A DNA stretch of 39,337 nucleotides from Polyangiaceae bacterium (GCA_020846005.1 JADLEQ010000106.1:1-39337); one strand, 5' to 3'; counted from the stretch's first letter, positions 6,983-15,824 are shown. Notes: a model not told the origin generated them from the sequence alone. Numbers and translations: made by a program.

Positions 6983-9616
6983 ATGACCGGAGAGGCGTCC
7001 GTATCTGCCGCCCAGCCGGCGCCCCGGCTGCGGCGGCTGGCGCCGCACGCGCGATGGGCCGCCGCGGCGCTCGCGCTGGCGTGGTTGGCCCGCGATCCAG
7101 CCGAGCCGGGGGCGGGCGCGGCCGGTGACCGCACCGGCGGGCTGGTGCTGGCGCTGGCCGCGCGCGGGCTCGAGGCGCTGCCGGGGGACGTGCACTGGAT
7201 CGACCGCGCCCCGGGCGCGATCGCCTCGCGGCTGGAGGACTCCCGGGCCCTCGTGCGCGCCCACCGCGCGGGCGAGCCGTCCGACGTGTTCCTGGTGCGC
7301 GTGGGTGAGGCGCCCGGCGGCGGGGTGCTGCGGCTCCGATCCCTCCACGAGCTCAGCGACACCTCCGCGGTCGACGAGTCCGCGCTCACGGTGAGCGGGG
7401 AGCGGGCCGCCTGGGCGGTGGTCGACGGCGGGCAGGCGCTCTCAATCCACTACGCCGACCTGCGCGGCGAGTCCCCCGAGGGCACCGCGAGCTGGGGCGC
7501 GCTCGCCCGCGCGCAGGATTGGATCACCCGCTGGCAGAGATGGGGGCAAGGGCAAGGCATCAGCCTGCGGTCGCTCGAGCTGGATCCACCCGCGCCGAGC
7601 CTGCGGCTCACGCTCACGGGGGACGCGCTGCGGATCGAGCTTCCGGGGGGAGCGGTCGAGCTCGGCGCGGCGCCCCTCGGCGCGAACGGCGCCGGGGTCG
7701 TCGAGCGCACGCCCCCGAAGGCGCGGCCCGGCAACCTCGTCACCTGGGCGGTCGACCGCGCGCGCGCCCACCCGTGGCTCGGCTCCGATCGGATCCAGCT
7801 GCTGAAGGTGATCGGCTTCGCCCTGCTGGACTGGGCGCAGCAGCTCGTCGGCACGGTGACCGGCGACGACGGCTCGGACGAGATCCGAGAGGAGCTGGGC
7901 GATCAGCCGGCGCCCGCGCTCGCGTACACGGATCCCGAGACGGGCTGGCCCCCTCCCCCGCTCCAGCCCATCCTGAAGCCGGCGCTCGAGGGCGAGGGGC
8001 AGTGGCGCTTGCTCGACTCGGACCCGTTCGTGCGCGTGGCGCCGGGGATGCCGGCCGCGCTGGCACAGACGTTCGTGCGTCCGGACCGCAAGCGCGGGTA
8101 CGTGCAGATGTGGGTCCTGCTCTGGGATCCGCGCCAGATCGAGCTCCGGACGATGAGCGGCACGATCGAGCCGAAGAGCGCCACGGGCGCCACCGGCCCC
8201 GGCCGGGTGCCGCGCGACGCGGCGACGATGGGCCGGTACGTCGGCGCGTTCAACGGCGGCTTCCAGGCCACCCACGGCGAGTTCGGCATGATGTCGGACG
8301 GCGTCGTGTACCTCCCACCGAAGCCGTACGCGGCGACGGTCGCGAGGCTGCGCGACGGCACGACGGCGTTCGGCACCTGGCCCAACGACGAGCAGGTGCC
8401 GGACTCCGTCCTCGACTTCCGCCAGAACATGACGCCCATGGTCATGGATGGCGCTCTCAACCCTTACCATCGCACGTGGTGGGGCGGCGTGCCGCCGGGC
8501 TGGACGGACGAGTCGCGCACCGCGCGGAGCGCCCTCTGCCTCACCGAGGAGCGGTTCGTCGCGTACCTGTACGGCGGCAGCGTCGACGCGGACCACATGG
8601 CGCTGGCGATGCAGACGGCACGGTGCATCTACGGCATCCACCTCGACATGAACCCGGGACACACGGGCCTCGAGCTCTACCGGGCGGATCCCGCGGCCGA
8701 GCAGCCGCCCCTCGGCCGCCCGATCGATCCCAAGTGGGAGATCGAGGGCGACGTGCGCGAACTCCCGGGCTGGCGGTTCCGCGGCCGGCGGATGCTCCGC
8801 TACATGGGCCTCATGAACTCGCCCGGCCGGTACATGGAGCCGGAGGCGCGCGACTTCTTCTTCCTGCTCCTGCGGCCGCTGGTGCCCGGCGCGGCCGTCG
8901 CCCTCCCCGGCGCGGCGGCGCTCCCCGGCGACGGCGAGTGGACGGTCCGGGACCTGCCCCAGCACGGCTGGCCGTACGCGCTCGCCACCGCGACGGTCCA
9001 CCCGGCGCCGGAGCGCGCGGACCTCGCGGTGCGGCTGCTCCAGCTCGATCCGCGCCGACTCGCAGCCCGCGACCCGGGCGCCGCCGCGGACGCGCTCGTG
9101 GTGAGCGTCCCGGTCGCGCGCCCGGCGGCCGCCGGCGAGGCGGTGCTCTGGCTCGACGGCGACCGGTGCGTGACGGCGGAGGCGGCGCCGAGCCCCGCCG
9201 CGCGCGCGCTCGCCGTCGGTCGCGTCGGCGCGACGCGCGGCGGCGCGGCGATCGGCGTGCACCCAGATACGGGTAGGGTCTACTACGCCGAGCCGTCCGT
9301 CGGCGACGACGCCACGGTCGCGGTGCGGGTGCTCGCGGCGCTCGGGGTCGAGGCGCCGCTCGTCCTCGCGCAGCCGCTCGACGCCGCGCTGGGGGGGGGC
9401 CGCACGCTCGCGGGGAACGCCCCGCGCGCGGGGGCGCGCCTCGCCCTGGTGCGCGTGCCGGGCCCGTCCGCACAGCGGTTCTTCACCGACACGCCCGTCG
9501 TGTCGATCAAGGAGTGGCACCCGCTCCAGGCCAAGCGCGTGCGCTACTTCCGCAAGCCGGACCCCCCACGCGCGGCCGCCAGCTCGGCCTCCCCTCCGAG
9601 CGAGCCGCCGCCCTGA
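6983..9616 (+). CDS. Large exported protein with phosphodiester-glycosidase-like domain
   Basis: This 877-residue protein begins at the ATG at 6983; a longer in-frame reading from 6884 lacks a better start. Basic residues and a membrane segment (about 24-37, RWAAAALALAWLA) indicate export or membrane anchoring. The middle resembles NAGPA/DUF2233 phosphodiester glycosidases: an AFNGGF motif near residue 423, RTARSALCL near 513, and a C-terminal block near 553 reading GIHLDMNPGH where family members usually have a DGG-type active-site motif. That difference means activity is doubtful. The regions before 350 and after 620 are not recognised. It is divergent from the small lipoprotein, with 187 bp between them. 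A run of nine G lies at 9391-9399 within the gene. Confidence 0.6.
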   Translation: MTGEASVSAAQPAPRLRRLAPHARWAAAALALAWLARDPAEPGAGAAGDRTGGLVLALAARGLEALPGDVHWIDRAPGAIASRLEDSRALVRAHRAGEPSDVFLVRVGEAPGGGVLRLRSLHELSDTSAVDESALTVSGERAAWAVVDGGQALSIHYADLRGESPEGTASWGALARAQDWITRWQRWGQGQGISLRSLELDPPAPSLRLTLTGDALRIELPGGAVELGAAPLGANGAGVVERTPPKARPGNLVTWAVDRARAHPWLGSDRIQLLKVIGFALLDWAQQLVGTVTGDDGSDEIREELGDQPAPALAYTDPETGWPPPPLQPILKPALEGEGQWRLLDSDPFVRVAPGMPAALAQTFVRPDRKRGYVQMWVLLWDPRQIELRTMSGTIEPKSATGATGPGRVPRDAATMGRYVGAFNGGFQATHGEFGMMSDGVVYLPPKPYAATVARLRDGTTAFGTWPNDEQVPDSVLDFRQNMTPMVMDGALNPYHRTWWGGVPPGWTDESRTARSALCLTEERFVAYLYGGSVDADHMALAMQTARCIYGIHLDMNPGHTGLELYRADPAAEQPPLGRPIDPKWEIEGDVRELPGWRFRGRRMLRYMGLMNSPGRYMEPEARDFFFLLLRPLVPGAAVALPGAAALPGDGEWTVRDLPQHGWPYALATATVHPAPERADLAVRLLQLDPRRLAARDPGAAADALVVSVPVARPAAAGEAVLWLDGDRCVTAEAAPSPAARALAVGRVGATRGGAAIGVHPDTGRVYYAEPSVGDDATVAVRVLAALGVEAPLVLAQPLDAALGGGRTLAGNAPRAGARLALVRVPGPSAQRFFTDTPVVSIKEWHPLQAKRVRYFRKPDPPRAAASSASPPSEPPP

Positions 9617-9870
9617 CGCCCCGACGGGCCGCTGCGCCGAGGCCGCAACTTTCCATCTGCTCCGTCCTCCCGTGGGCGCGCCCGCGCGGCCGCGGAGCCG
9701 AAGTCCCTCGCCAAAGTGCGGAAAGAGCGGTATCGTCCCCGCGCGAATTCACCGTGTGCGCTGGGCGACCCCCGCGGGTCGCTCGGGCATCGTCGCCTGC
9801 CCCCGGCGGCCTCGATCCGTAACCGGCACGCGCGAGCAGCCTCGACAGGAAGAGCAGGAGATCCCACCGG

Positions 9871-11607
9871 ATGAGCGACGACGGCGGTTCCGATCTGGAC
9901 GTTTTCGACGGACTGGCCAAGAAGCGCCCGAGCGTGCCGGCGCCTTCCGGGCGCGCTCCGACGCCCCCACCGGCCCCGGTGCGCCAGAAGACCCTCCTCG
10001 GCCTCCCGCCCCCGAACCTGGCGCCGCCGAGCGGCCCCGCGGCACCTCCGCCGCCGCCGAGCCGGTCGATGCCGCCGGCGGCGCCGTCCCGCCCGAGCGC
10101 GCCGGGCGCCCCGCCGCCGCCGCTGAACCGCACCCTCGCGATGTCCGCACCGCCGCCGGCCCCTGCGCCTCCGCGCGCCGCCGCCCCCGCGCCAGCGCCG
10201 CCCGCACCTGCGGCGCCGGTCGACATGGACTGGGACGACGAGGACGAGAAGACGGCGGTGTTCGACAAGGTCGCCGAGGACGCCTCCAAGGCGCTGCTCC
10301 GGAGCGCCCCGCCGCCGCCGGCCGCGGGCGCTCCCGCACCGCCAACGTCCGCCCGCATGGGCGGCGCCGCGTCGCTCGCCGCGATGTCGGGCGGTGCCGC
10401 CGCCCCCGCGCCCCGGGCTCCCGATCCGGCCGTCTCGGCGCCGCCCCCGCCGGTCGCTTCGGCCGCGCCCGCGCCGGCCGTGCCCGCGACCGCTCCCGCG
10501 CAGGAGGCCTCCGGCAGCGGCGCGCGGACGGCGCTCCTGGCCGTCGCGGCGCTCCTGGTCGTCGTGTTGATCGCCGCAGTCGTCGTGCTCGTCCTGCCGC
10601 CGGGCAAGGCGTCGCTGGTCGTGACGGTCGCCGGCCCCGGCAACCGCGCGGTCGACGCCGTGCAGGTGTTCGTCGACGGCCAGAAGCGCTGCGAGGCGTC
10701 GCCCTGCGCCGTGCGCGAGCTGCCGCCGGGCGCCCACATCGTGAAGGTCGTGGCCGCGGGCTATCAGCCGACGGCCGACCAGGCCGTGTCGCTGAAGGGC
10801 GGAGAGGAGCAGGTGCTCCCGATCGTCCTGGCGAAGTCGTCGGGTGGGACGGGCATCCGCGTCTCCGGCGAGGGCAGCGGGCTCAAGCTGTACGTGGACG
10901 GCAAGGAGATCGGCCCGCTCCCGCAGGAGCTGAAGGAGCTCTCCGCCGGTGAGCACACGATCCGCGTCGCGGGGAGCGAGCGCTTCGAGGCCTACGAGAA
11001 GAAGATCAGCCTGGCCGCCGACGAGATGCAGACGGTCGGGCCCTTGAAGCTCAAGGTGCTGAAGGGGCTGCTCACCATCAAGGCCGGCACGGGCGCGGAC
11101 GGGGCCAAGTACTACCTGGTGAGCGGCGGCGAGCGGCGCCCCATCCCGAGCCTGCCGATCAAGCTCGACATCGGCACGGACAAGCCGTGGTCGGTCGTCG
11201 CGACGCGGAAGGGCTACGCGGACTTCCGCAAGGACGTGAAGTTCGAGGACGGCCAGGCCGAGAGCACGATCGAGGTCGCGCTCTATGAGAAGGGCAAGGC
11301 GCCGCCGGAGGAGAAGCCCGACGACAAGCCCGCGAGCGGCGGCGACAAGCCCCCCACGGGCGACAAGCCCGCGGCGGGGGACAAGCCCGCCGCCGCGACG
11401 GGGACGGGGACGCTCAACATCAACTCGATCCCCGTCTCGCAGGTCATCCTCGACGGCAAGCCGCTCGGCAGCACCCCCAAGGTCGGGCTGAGCGTCCCGG
11501 CGGGGAGCCACACCGTCGTGTTCGTGCACCCCGAGCACGGCCGCAAGGTGCGGTCGGTGGTGGTCGAGCCCGGGAAGTCCGCGACGGCGGCCGTCCGCTT
11601 CCCCTGA
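9871..11607 (+). CDS. Pro-rich membrane protein with PEGA repeats
   Basis: This 578-residue protein has a long Pro/Ala-rich cytoplasmic N-terminus (about 1-215) interrupted by an acidic segment, WDDEDEKTAVFDK (about 120-132). One membrane segment follows (about 220-243, LLAVAALLVVVLIAAVVVLVL). The rest is outside the cytoplasm and holds PEGA-type units: FVDGQKRCEASPC, YVDGKEIGPLPQEL, a diverged third, and VILDGKPLGSTPKVGL near the C-terminus. A linker rich in DKP repeats (about 480-510) precedes the last unit. PEGA domains are thought to bind or pack against cell-wall or S-layer-like surfaces. The ATG at 9871 has AGGAG about 10 nt upstream. Its stop lies one base from the stop of the convergent gene. 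Confidence 0.75.
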   Translation: MSDDGGSDLDVFDGLAKKRPSVPAPSGRAPTPPPAPVRQKTLLGLPPPNLAPPSGPAAPPPPPSRSMPPAAPSRPSAPGAPPPPLNRTLAMSAPPPAPAPPRAAAPAPAPPAPAAPVDMDWDDEDEKTAVFDKVAEDASKALLRSAPPPPAAGAPAPPTSARMGGAASLAAMSGGAAAPAPRAPDPAVSAPPPPVASAAPAPAVPATAPAQEASGSGARTALLAVAALLVVVLIAAVVVLVLPPGKASLVVTVAGPGNRAVDAVQVFVDGQKRCEASPCAVRELPPGAHIVKVVAAGYQPTADQAVSLKGGEEQVLPIVLAKSSGGTGIRVSGEGSGLKLYVDGKEIGPLPQELKELSAGEHTIRVAGSERFEAYEKKISLAADEMQTVGPLKLKVLKGLLTIKAGTGADGAKYYLVSGGERRPIPSLPIKLDIGTDKPWSVVATRKGYADFRKDVKFEDGQAESTIEVALYEKGKAPPEEKPDDKPASGGDKPPTGDKPAAGDKPAAATGTGTLNINSIPVSQVILDGKPLGSTPKVGLSVPAGSHTVVFVHPEHGRKVRSVVVEPGKSATAAVRFP

Positions 11608-11608
11608 G

Positions 11609-12529
11609 CTACGGGGGGAGCGCCTCGGCCCACCCGGACCAGGACGTCGCGCACCGCTCCCGGGGCGCCGCGCCGCCCCGCCCAGCGCAGCGCGCGGGAT
11701 CGAACGCGGGCCCGAGCGCGAGCAGGTGGTCGCGGCTCACCCACGCGAGATCCCGCCCCCACGCGCGCTCGAAGGCGACGCGCCGCCGCTCGGCGCGCTC
11801 GCGCGCCTGCTCGCCGAGCACCTTCTCCAGGTACCCGCTCGCGAGCTCGCGGATCTCGTCACTGTCGGACACCGCCAGCATCCGCTCGACGAAGCGCACG
11901 AGCGCCTCGTTCTCGCCGCGACGAGTCATCAGGTGCGCGGCCGTCACGCAGTGGTACGGGAGGTTCTCGTTGCGCCCGACGAGCTCGCACGCCCGGGCGA
12001 GCTGCCGCATCCCCTCGAGCTTCGCCTCGCTGGCCTCGGCCTCGGGGACCAGGTCGCGAGACGGCAACACGTAGGCGAGGAACTGCCCCGAGGTGAGCCA
12101 CAGCTCGGCGTCCGTCGGGAAGGCGGCGAGGCCGCGGAGGAACACCGCGCGCGCGTGTCGGTAGTCCTCGGCCACGGGCGGCACGGGCCGGAGCGTCATG
12201 AACGTGTCCGCGAACAGGTACGGCTGGCGGAACCCGGGCGCGAGGGCGTTGATGGTGTCGACGTAAGCGCCCGCGTCGAGGCGTGTCTTCTCCTGAAACG
12301 AGATGCCGTACTCGACGAGGAGCGTCGCGAAGAGGTAGTCGGCGAGCGCGTCCCGGTACCCCAGGCTGACGAGCGTGGCGAGCGCGGGCGGCGGCACCGC
12401 GGCTCCCGCGACGGTCCGCCGCGCGGCGGCGTGCCGCGGGACGAGCTCCAGCCGCGTGTGGTGTACGGCGATCGCGGCGCTCACGATCGCGACGAGCGCG
12501 ACCGGGCCGCCCCGGTCACTCCACCTCAC
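11609..12529 (-). CDS. Helical-repeat (TPR-like) membrane-anchored protein of the prepilin cluster
   Basis: This 306-residue protein starts at a GTG at 12529, 14 bp inside the end of the preceding prepilin-like gene. A hydrophobic segment (about 9-21, VALVAIVSAAIAV) could be an anchor. The rest is predicted helical, with a recurrent pattern: LGYRDALADYLFATLLVEYG, then a block around FPTDAELWLTSGQFLAYVLPSRD typical of tetratricopeptide-like solenoids. Proteins with an LGYR-ADLLW-type opening occur beside pilin genes in other deltaproteobacteria; that link is from memory. A scaffold role in pilus or secretion assembly is a guess from context. It is the last gene of the minus-strand cluster. Confidence 0.65.
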   Translation of the reverse strand: MRWSDRGGPVALVAIVSAAIAVHHTRLELVPRHAAARRTVAGAAVPPPALATLVSLGYRDALADYLFATLLVEYGISFQEKTRLDAGAYVDTINALAPGFRQPYLFADTFMTLRPVPPVAEDYRHARAVFLRGLAAFPTDAELWLTSGQFLAYVLPSRDLVPEAEASEAKLEGMRQLARACELVGRNENLPYHCVTAAHLMTRRGENEALVRFVERMLAVSDSDEIRELASGYLEKVLGEQARERAERRRVAFERAWGRDLAWVSRDHLLALGPAFDPARCAGRGGAAPRERCATSWSGWAEALPP

Positions 12530-13007
12530 GCTCGACCTCCAGGGGGCCGACGGCCGGCGGCCCGCCCCCGCGGACGGTGACGCCCATGCGGAGCGTCGAG
12601 AGGACGCCGTCGCCGTCGAGATCGCCGTGCGCGCGCGCCTCGAGGCTGCTCTCCGCGGCGTCGACGCGCGTGTCCACGGCGAAGGCGTAGCGGTGCGGCA
12701 CCGTCCACTCGAACGCGAGCGCGCGCCACGTCGGGTGGCTCCACGTCCCGGGCGGATCGAGCACGCGCTCTCCGCGAGGCACCTCCGCCGGGGTGAGCGG
12801 CGCGGACTCCGGGAACGCCACCGGCGCCGCCTTGCCACTGGAGTGGGACGCGGCCACGCGAGTCAGCCTGCCGAGCGCCTCGACGGGCTCCGCGAGCCGC
12901 GACGCGTGCAGATCGCGCACGAACGCCGGGACGCCCACGGCGAGCACCGACCCGGCGAGCGAGACGCCGAGCGCCGCTTGCACGGGGCTGAGGGAGCTGA
13001 GAGCCAT
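12516..13007 (-). CDS. Prepilin-like protein lacking the G/FTLVE cleavage motif
   Basis: This 163-residue protein starts at the ATG at 13007. Its hydrophobic N-terminal helix (about 9-30, VQAALGVSLAGSVLAVGVPAF) is followed by a long polar helix, as in type IV pilins. The processing site G-F-T-L-V-E seen in its neighbours is absent. The C-terminus carries GDLDGDGVLSTLRM, the same Asp-rich loop found in the two upstream prepilins and in the pilin at 33374. I read it as a minor pilin or pseudopilin that has lost, or bypasses, prepilin peptidase processing. It lies 53 bp after the prepilin gene ending at 13061 and overlaps the next gene by 14 bp. Confidence 0.65.
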   Translation of the reverse strand: MALSSLSPVQAALGVSLAGSVLAVGVPAFVRDLHASRLAEPVEALGRLTRVAASHSSGKAAPVAFPESAPLTPAEVPRGERVLDPPGTWSHPTWRALAFEWTVPHRYAFAVDTRVDAAESSLEARAHGDLDGDGVLSTLRMGVTVRGGGPPAVGPLEVEREVE

Positions 13008-13060
13008 CTCGGCCTCGACCGGGTCGTGGCGCGGAGCCGCCGCGCGCAGCGCGTCCCGCG

Positions 13061-13666
13061 CTACTCGTCCTCGTGCTCCGAGTAGATCTGGTTGGTGAAC
13101 GAGCTACCGACGAAGATGGCCTTCTTGCCGTCGCCGTCCCGGTCGCCGACCGCCTTACACACCCAGAACGGACCGGTGATCGTGCTCGGCCAGGCGAACT
13201 CGGGCGTCGTCCCGACCGCCGGCGGCGCGGCGAGCGTCTCCGACGGGCCACCCGCCCGGCAGGCGTACCCGAACATCACGGGGCCGACCGGTCGCACGCC
13301 GAGCGTGATGAAGTTGTTGAAGGTCGCGCCGCCGCTCGTGTCCGTCCAGTCGTACGCGACGGGACCGGGCGTGGCCATCGGGTGGTAGGTGTCGATGCCG
13401 GTCGACACGTCGAGGTAGCGGAACGTCTCGTCCCGATACGCCTCCTGACCGGCGGCGATGTCCGCGAGGATCGCCCCCGCCTCGGTCGACTTCGCGGCGA
13501 GCAGGTACTTCCGCACCCCGAAGATGCCGATGGTCGCCAGCACCCCGACGATGATGACCACCGTCATGAGCTCGACGAGCGTGAAGCCACGCGCCGCGCG
13601 CCGCGCCGCGCGGTGACGAAAATCGGCCTGGCCTCCGGGCACGGTGGCGAAATTGGGCACTCTCAT
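13061..13666 (-). CDS. Type IV prepilin-like protein (second in cluster)
   Basis: This 201-residue protein has an unusually long leader (about 26 residues) before the prepilin peptidase site RG/FTLVELMTVVIIVGVLA. The Glu at mature position 5 is present. A helix follows (RKYLLAAKSTEAGAILADI), then a C-terminal globular part with cysteines in FGYACRAGG and PFWVCKAVG that could close a D-loop. The Asp-rich GDRDGDGKKAIFVGSSF is near the end. Its ATG overlaps the stop of the preceding prepilin as TGATG, indicating coupled translation. It is likely a minor pilin or pseudopilin of a type IV pilus or type II-like assembly. Confidence 0.85.
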   Translation of the reverse strand: MRVPNFATVPGGQADFRHRAARRAARGFTLVELMTVVIIVGVLATIGIFGVRKYLLAAKSTEAGAILADIAAGQEAYRDETFRYLDVSTGIDTYHPMATPGPVAYDWTDTSGGATFNNFITLGVRPVGPVMFGYACRAGGPSETLAAPPAVGTTPEFAWPSTITGPFWVCKAVGDRDGDGKKAIFVGSSFTNQIYSEHEDE

Positions 13667-14205
13667 CACTCGGCCTCCAGCTCGCTGAAGATCTCGTGGC
13701 TCAGACTGGACGCGACGAACCGCGATCGCACGCCGTCGCCGTCGCCGTCGCCATACGCCGCGATCACGTACCAGGGCTGCCGCGCGACCGCCGTCGGGAA
13801 GCCGCCGCTCGCGGGGAAGGCCGGCGCGACGCCCGGCGCGCCGGCGACCACTGCGTAGCCGAACTGCACCTCGGCGGTGATCTTCGGGTTGAGCTCGCGC
13901 CACCGCCCGAAGTCGGTGTGCGAGTCGTTGAGGAACGCGCGCCGGACGAGCCCGTTCGGCACGGCCGGGAACAGCGAGGAATCGGAGGTCACGTCCGCCG
14001 ACACGTTGACGTAGGCCTGGATGAGCGCGCGCCGCTCCTCCTGGGCCGAGCGGATGGCGGCGATGGAGCCCGTCGCCTCGATGGATTTCGTCCCGAGGGC
14101 CTGCTTGCGGAACGCCGCGACCCCGATGACGGACAGCACGCCCACGATGACCACCACCGCGAGGAGCTCCACGAGCGTGAAGCCACGCGCGGCACACGTT
14201 CGCAT
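13666..14205 (-). CDS. Type IV prepilin-like protein (first in cluster)
   Basis: This 179-residue protein starts at the ATG at 14205 (MRTCAARG). The short leader is cut at G/FTLVELLAVVVIVGVLSVI, with the conserved Glu5. A TTG three codons upstream is possible, but the ATG gives a normal class III leader. The C-terminal part contains AAYGDGDGDGVRSRF, the Asp-rich loop shared by all pilin-like proteins here; no C-terminal cysteine pair is seen. It sits 82 bp downstream of the PilR-like gene on the same strand. A TACCTT hexamer and a GG-N10-GC element lie just before the start, so transcription may begin almost at the ATG. Confidence 0.85.
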   Translation of the reverse strand: MRTCAARGFTLVELLAVVVIVGVLSVIGVAAFRKQALGTKSIEATGSIAAIRSAQEERRALIQAYVNVSADVTSDSSLFPAVPNGLVRRAFLNDSHTDFGRWRELNPKITAEVQFGYAVVAGAPGVAPAFPASGGFPTAVARQPWYVIAAYGDGDGDGVRSRFVASSLSHEIFSELEAE

Positions 14206-14212
14206 GTCGCTC

Positions 14213-14233
14213 AAGGTAGCACGTTCCGCGCCA
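14213..14233 (-). promoter_or_regulatory. Candidate promoter before first prepilin (overlapping sigma-54-like and -10 elements)
   Basis: On the minus strand, TGGCGCGGAACGTGCT (14233-14218) keeps the invariant GG-N10-GC of sigma-54 sites with two mismatches to TGGCACG-N4-TTGCW. It overlaps TACCTT (14218-14213), whose end is 7 nt from the ATG. Either would give a nearly leaderless transcript. In GC-rich DNA such a match can arise by chance. Confidence 0.3.
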
Positions 14234-14287
14234 GGCGGGCCAACTGGCGCTCGCCGGCCGCCGCAGCGCGCGGCGCCGGGGGCGCGC

Positions 14288-15727
14288 TCACCCGCCCTCC
14301 AGGGACGCCGGCGGCTCGGCGTCGTCGTCCGCGCCCCCGGGATCGAGCTGGTGCTTCTCCAACCGGTAGCGCATCGACCGGAAGGTGATGCCGAGCAGGC
14401 GGGCAGCCGCCTTCCTCACGCCGCCCGTCCGATCGAGCGCCTCGACGAGCAGGCGCCGCTCGACCTCGGCCAGCACCTGATCGAGGTCGCAGCCGGCGTC
14501 CGGCAGCTCCCCGAGGCGAGCCCCCACGGCGCCCGCCGCGCCGCTGATCTCGGGCGGGAGATCTCCGAGCCCGATCACGCGCGTCGCCGCGAGCGCCACG
14601 GCGCGCTCGATCACGTTCTCGAGCTCGCGGACGTTGCCCGGGAACGCGTACCCCTCGAGAGCGCGCAGGGCGTCCGCGGAGAGGCCCGTCACGTCCTTGC
14701 CCATCTCGCCGGCGAAGCGGCGCACGAAGCGCTCGACGAGCACCGGTACATCCTCGCGACGCTCGCGGAGCGGCGGGACACGGAGCCGGATGACGTTGAG
14801 GCGGTAGTAGAGATCCTGGCGGAAACGCCCGGCCGCCACGTCGGACTCGACGTCGCGGTTCGTCGCGGCGAGCAGCCGGACGTCCACCGGGGTCTCCTGC
14901 GCGGCCCCGACGGGGCGGACGGCCCGCTCCTGCAGGACGCGCAGGAGCTTCACCTGGAGCGACAGCGGCAGCTCGCCCACCTCGTCGAGCAGGAGGGTCC
15001 CGCCGTGCGCCTCGCGGAAGAGCCCGCGGTGGCGGGCCTGCGCGCCGGTGAACGCGCCCTTCTCGTGACCGAAGAGCTCGCTCTCCATGAGCGCCTCGGG
15101 CAGCGCGCCGCAATTGACGACGAGGAACGGGCCTGCGCTGCGGTCGGAGGCGTCGTGGATCGCGCGGGCCAGCCGCTCCTTCCCCGTCCCGCTCTCGCCG
15201 GTGAGCAGCACGGTCGTCCGCGTCGCCGCGATCCGCTCGACGAGCGAGAGCAGCTCCGTCATCGCCCGGCTGCGAGCCACGACGCCGGGGCGGGCGTCAT
15301 CCTCCCGGGCGCGCAGCCGCCGCACCTCCGAGACGAGCTCGTGCTTCTCGAGCGCCTTGGCGACGAGCGCCGAGAGCTCGGCGGGATCGAACGGCTTGCG
15401 CACGAAATCGTAGGCGCCGAGCCGCATGGCTTCGATCGCGTTCTCGACCGTCGAGTGGGCGGTGATCACGATGACCTCGGACGCCGCGTCCCGCTCCTTG
15501 GCGGCCCGGAGCACCTCGAGCCCGGAGCCGTCCGGCATCGCCAGATCGGTGATCACGAGGGGGAACGGCCGCGGGCTCGAGGTGATCGCCTCGACCGCCG
15601 CGCCGCGGCCCGCCGCGGTCACGACCTGGCGCCCCTCGCGGCGGAACGCGATCTCGAGCGCCTGCCGGATACCCGGCTCATCGTCGACGACGAGCAGCCG
15701 GAGCGCGGGCGGCGGGAAGGATTCCAC
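14288..15727 (-). CDS. pilR: Sigma-54-dependent response regulator, PilR type
   Basis: From the GTG at 15727 this is 479 residues; an in-frame GTG at 15769 would add 14. Receiver domain about 10-125: acidic DDE (15-17), phospho-acceptor Asp61 (ITDLAMPDG) and Lys111 (VRKPFD). AAA+ domain about 148-385: Walker A GESGTGKE at 177-184, the sigma-54 contact loop GAFTGA at 224-229, Walker B LLLDEVGE near 246. A C-terminal Fis-type helix-turn-helix ends LLGITFRSMRYRLEKHQL, wording very like PilR. PilR activates pilA through -24/-12 promoters, and prepilin genes follow directly. No PilS-like kinase is next to it, so it would answer to a kinase encoded elsewhere. Confidence 0.88.
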   Translation of the reverse strand: MESFPPPALRLLVVDDEPGIRQALEIAFRREGRQVVTAAGRGAAVEAITSSPRPFPLVITDLAMPDGSGLEVLRAAKERDAASEVIVITAHSTVENAIEAMRLGAYDFVRKPFDPAELSALVAKALEKHELVSEVRRLRAREDDARPGVVARSRAMTELLSLVERIAATRTTVLLTGESGTGKERLARAIHDASDRSAGPFLVVNCGALPEALMESELFGHEKGAFTGAQARHRGLFREAHGGTLLLDEVGELPLSLQVKLLRVLQERAVRPVGAAQETPVDVRLLAATNRDVESDVAAGRFRQDLYYRLNVIRLRVPPLRERREDVPVLVERFVRRFAGEMGKDVTGLSADALRALEGYAFPGNVRELENVIERAVALAATRVIGLGDLPPEISGAAGAVGARLGELPDAGCDLDQVLAEVERRLLVEALDRTGGVRKAAARLLGITFRSMRYRLEKHQLDPGGADDDAEPPASLEGG

Positions 15728-15824
15728 GATCGATCGAGTCTCTCCCCCTTCGGGCTCCGTCGCAAGCACCTCGCCCAGGGCGCTTCCTTGCGAGGGTGCG
15801 GGCGCGGCGTAGACTCGGAGAGCT

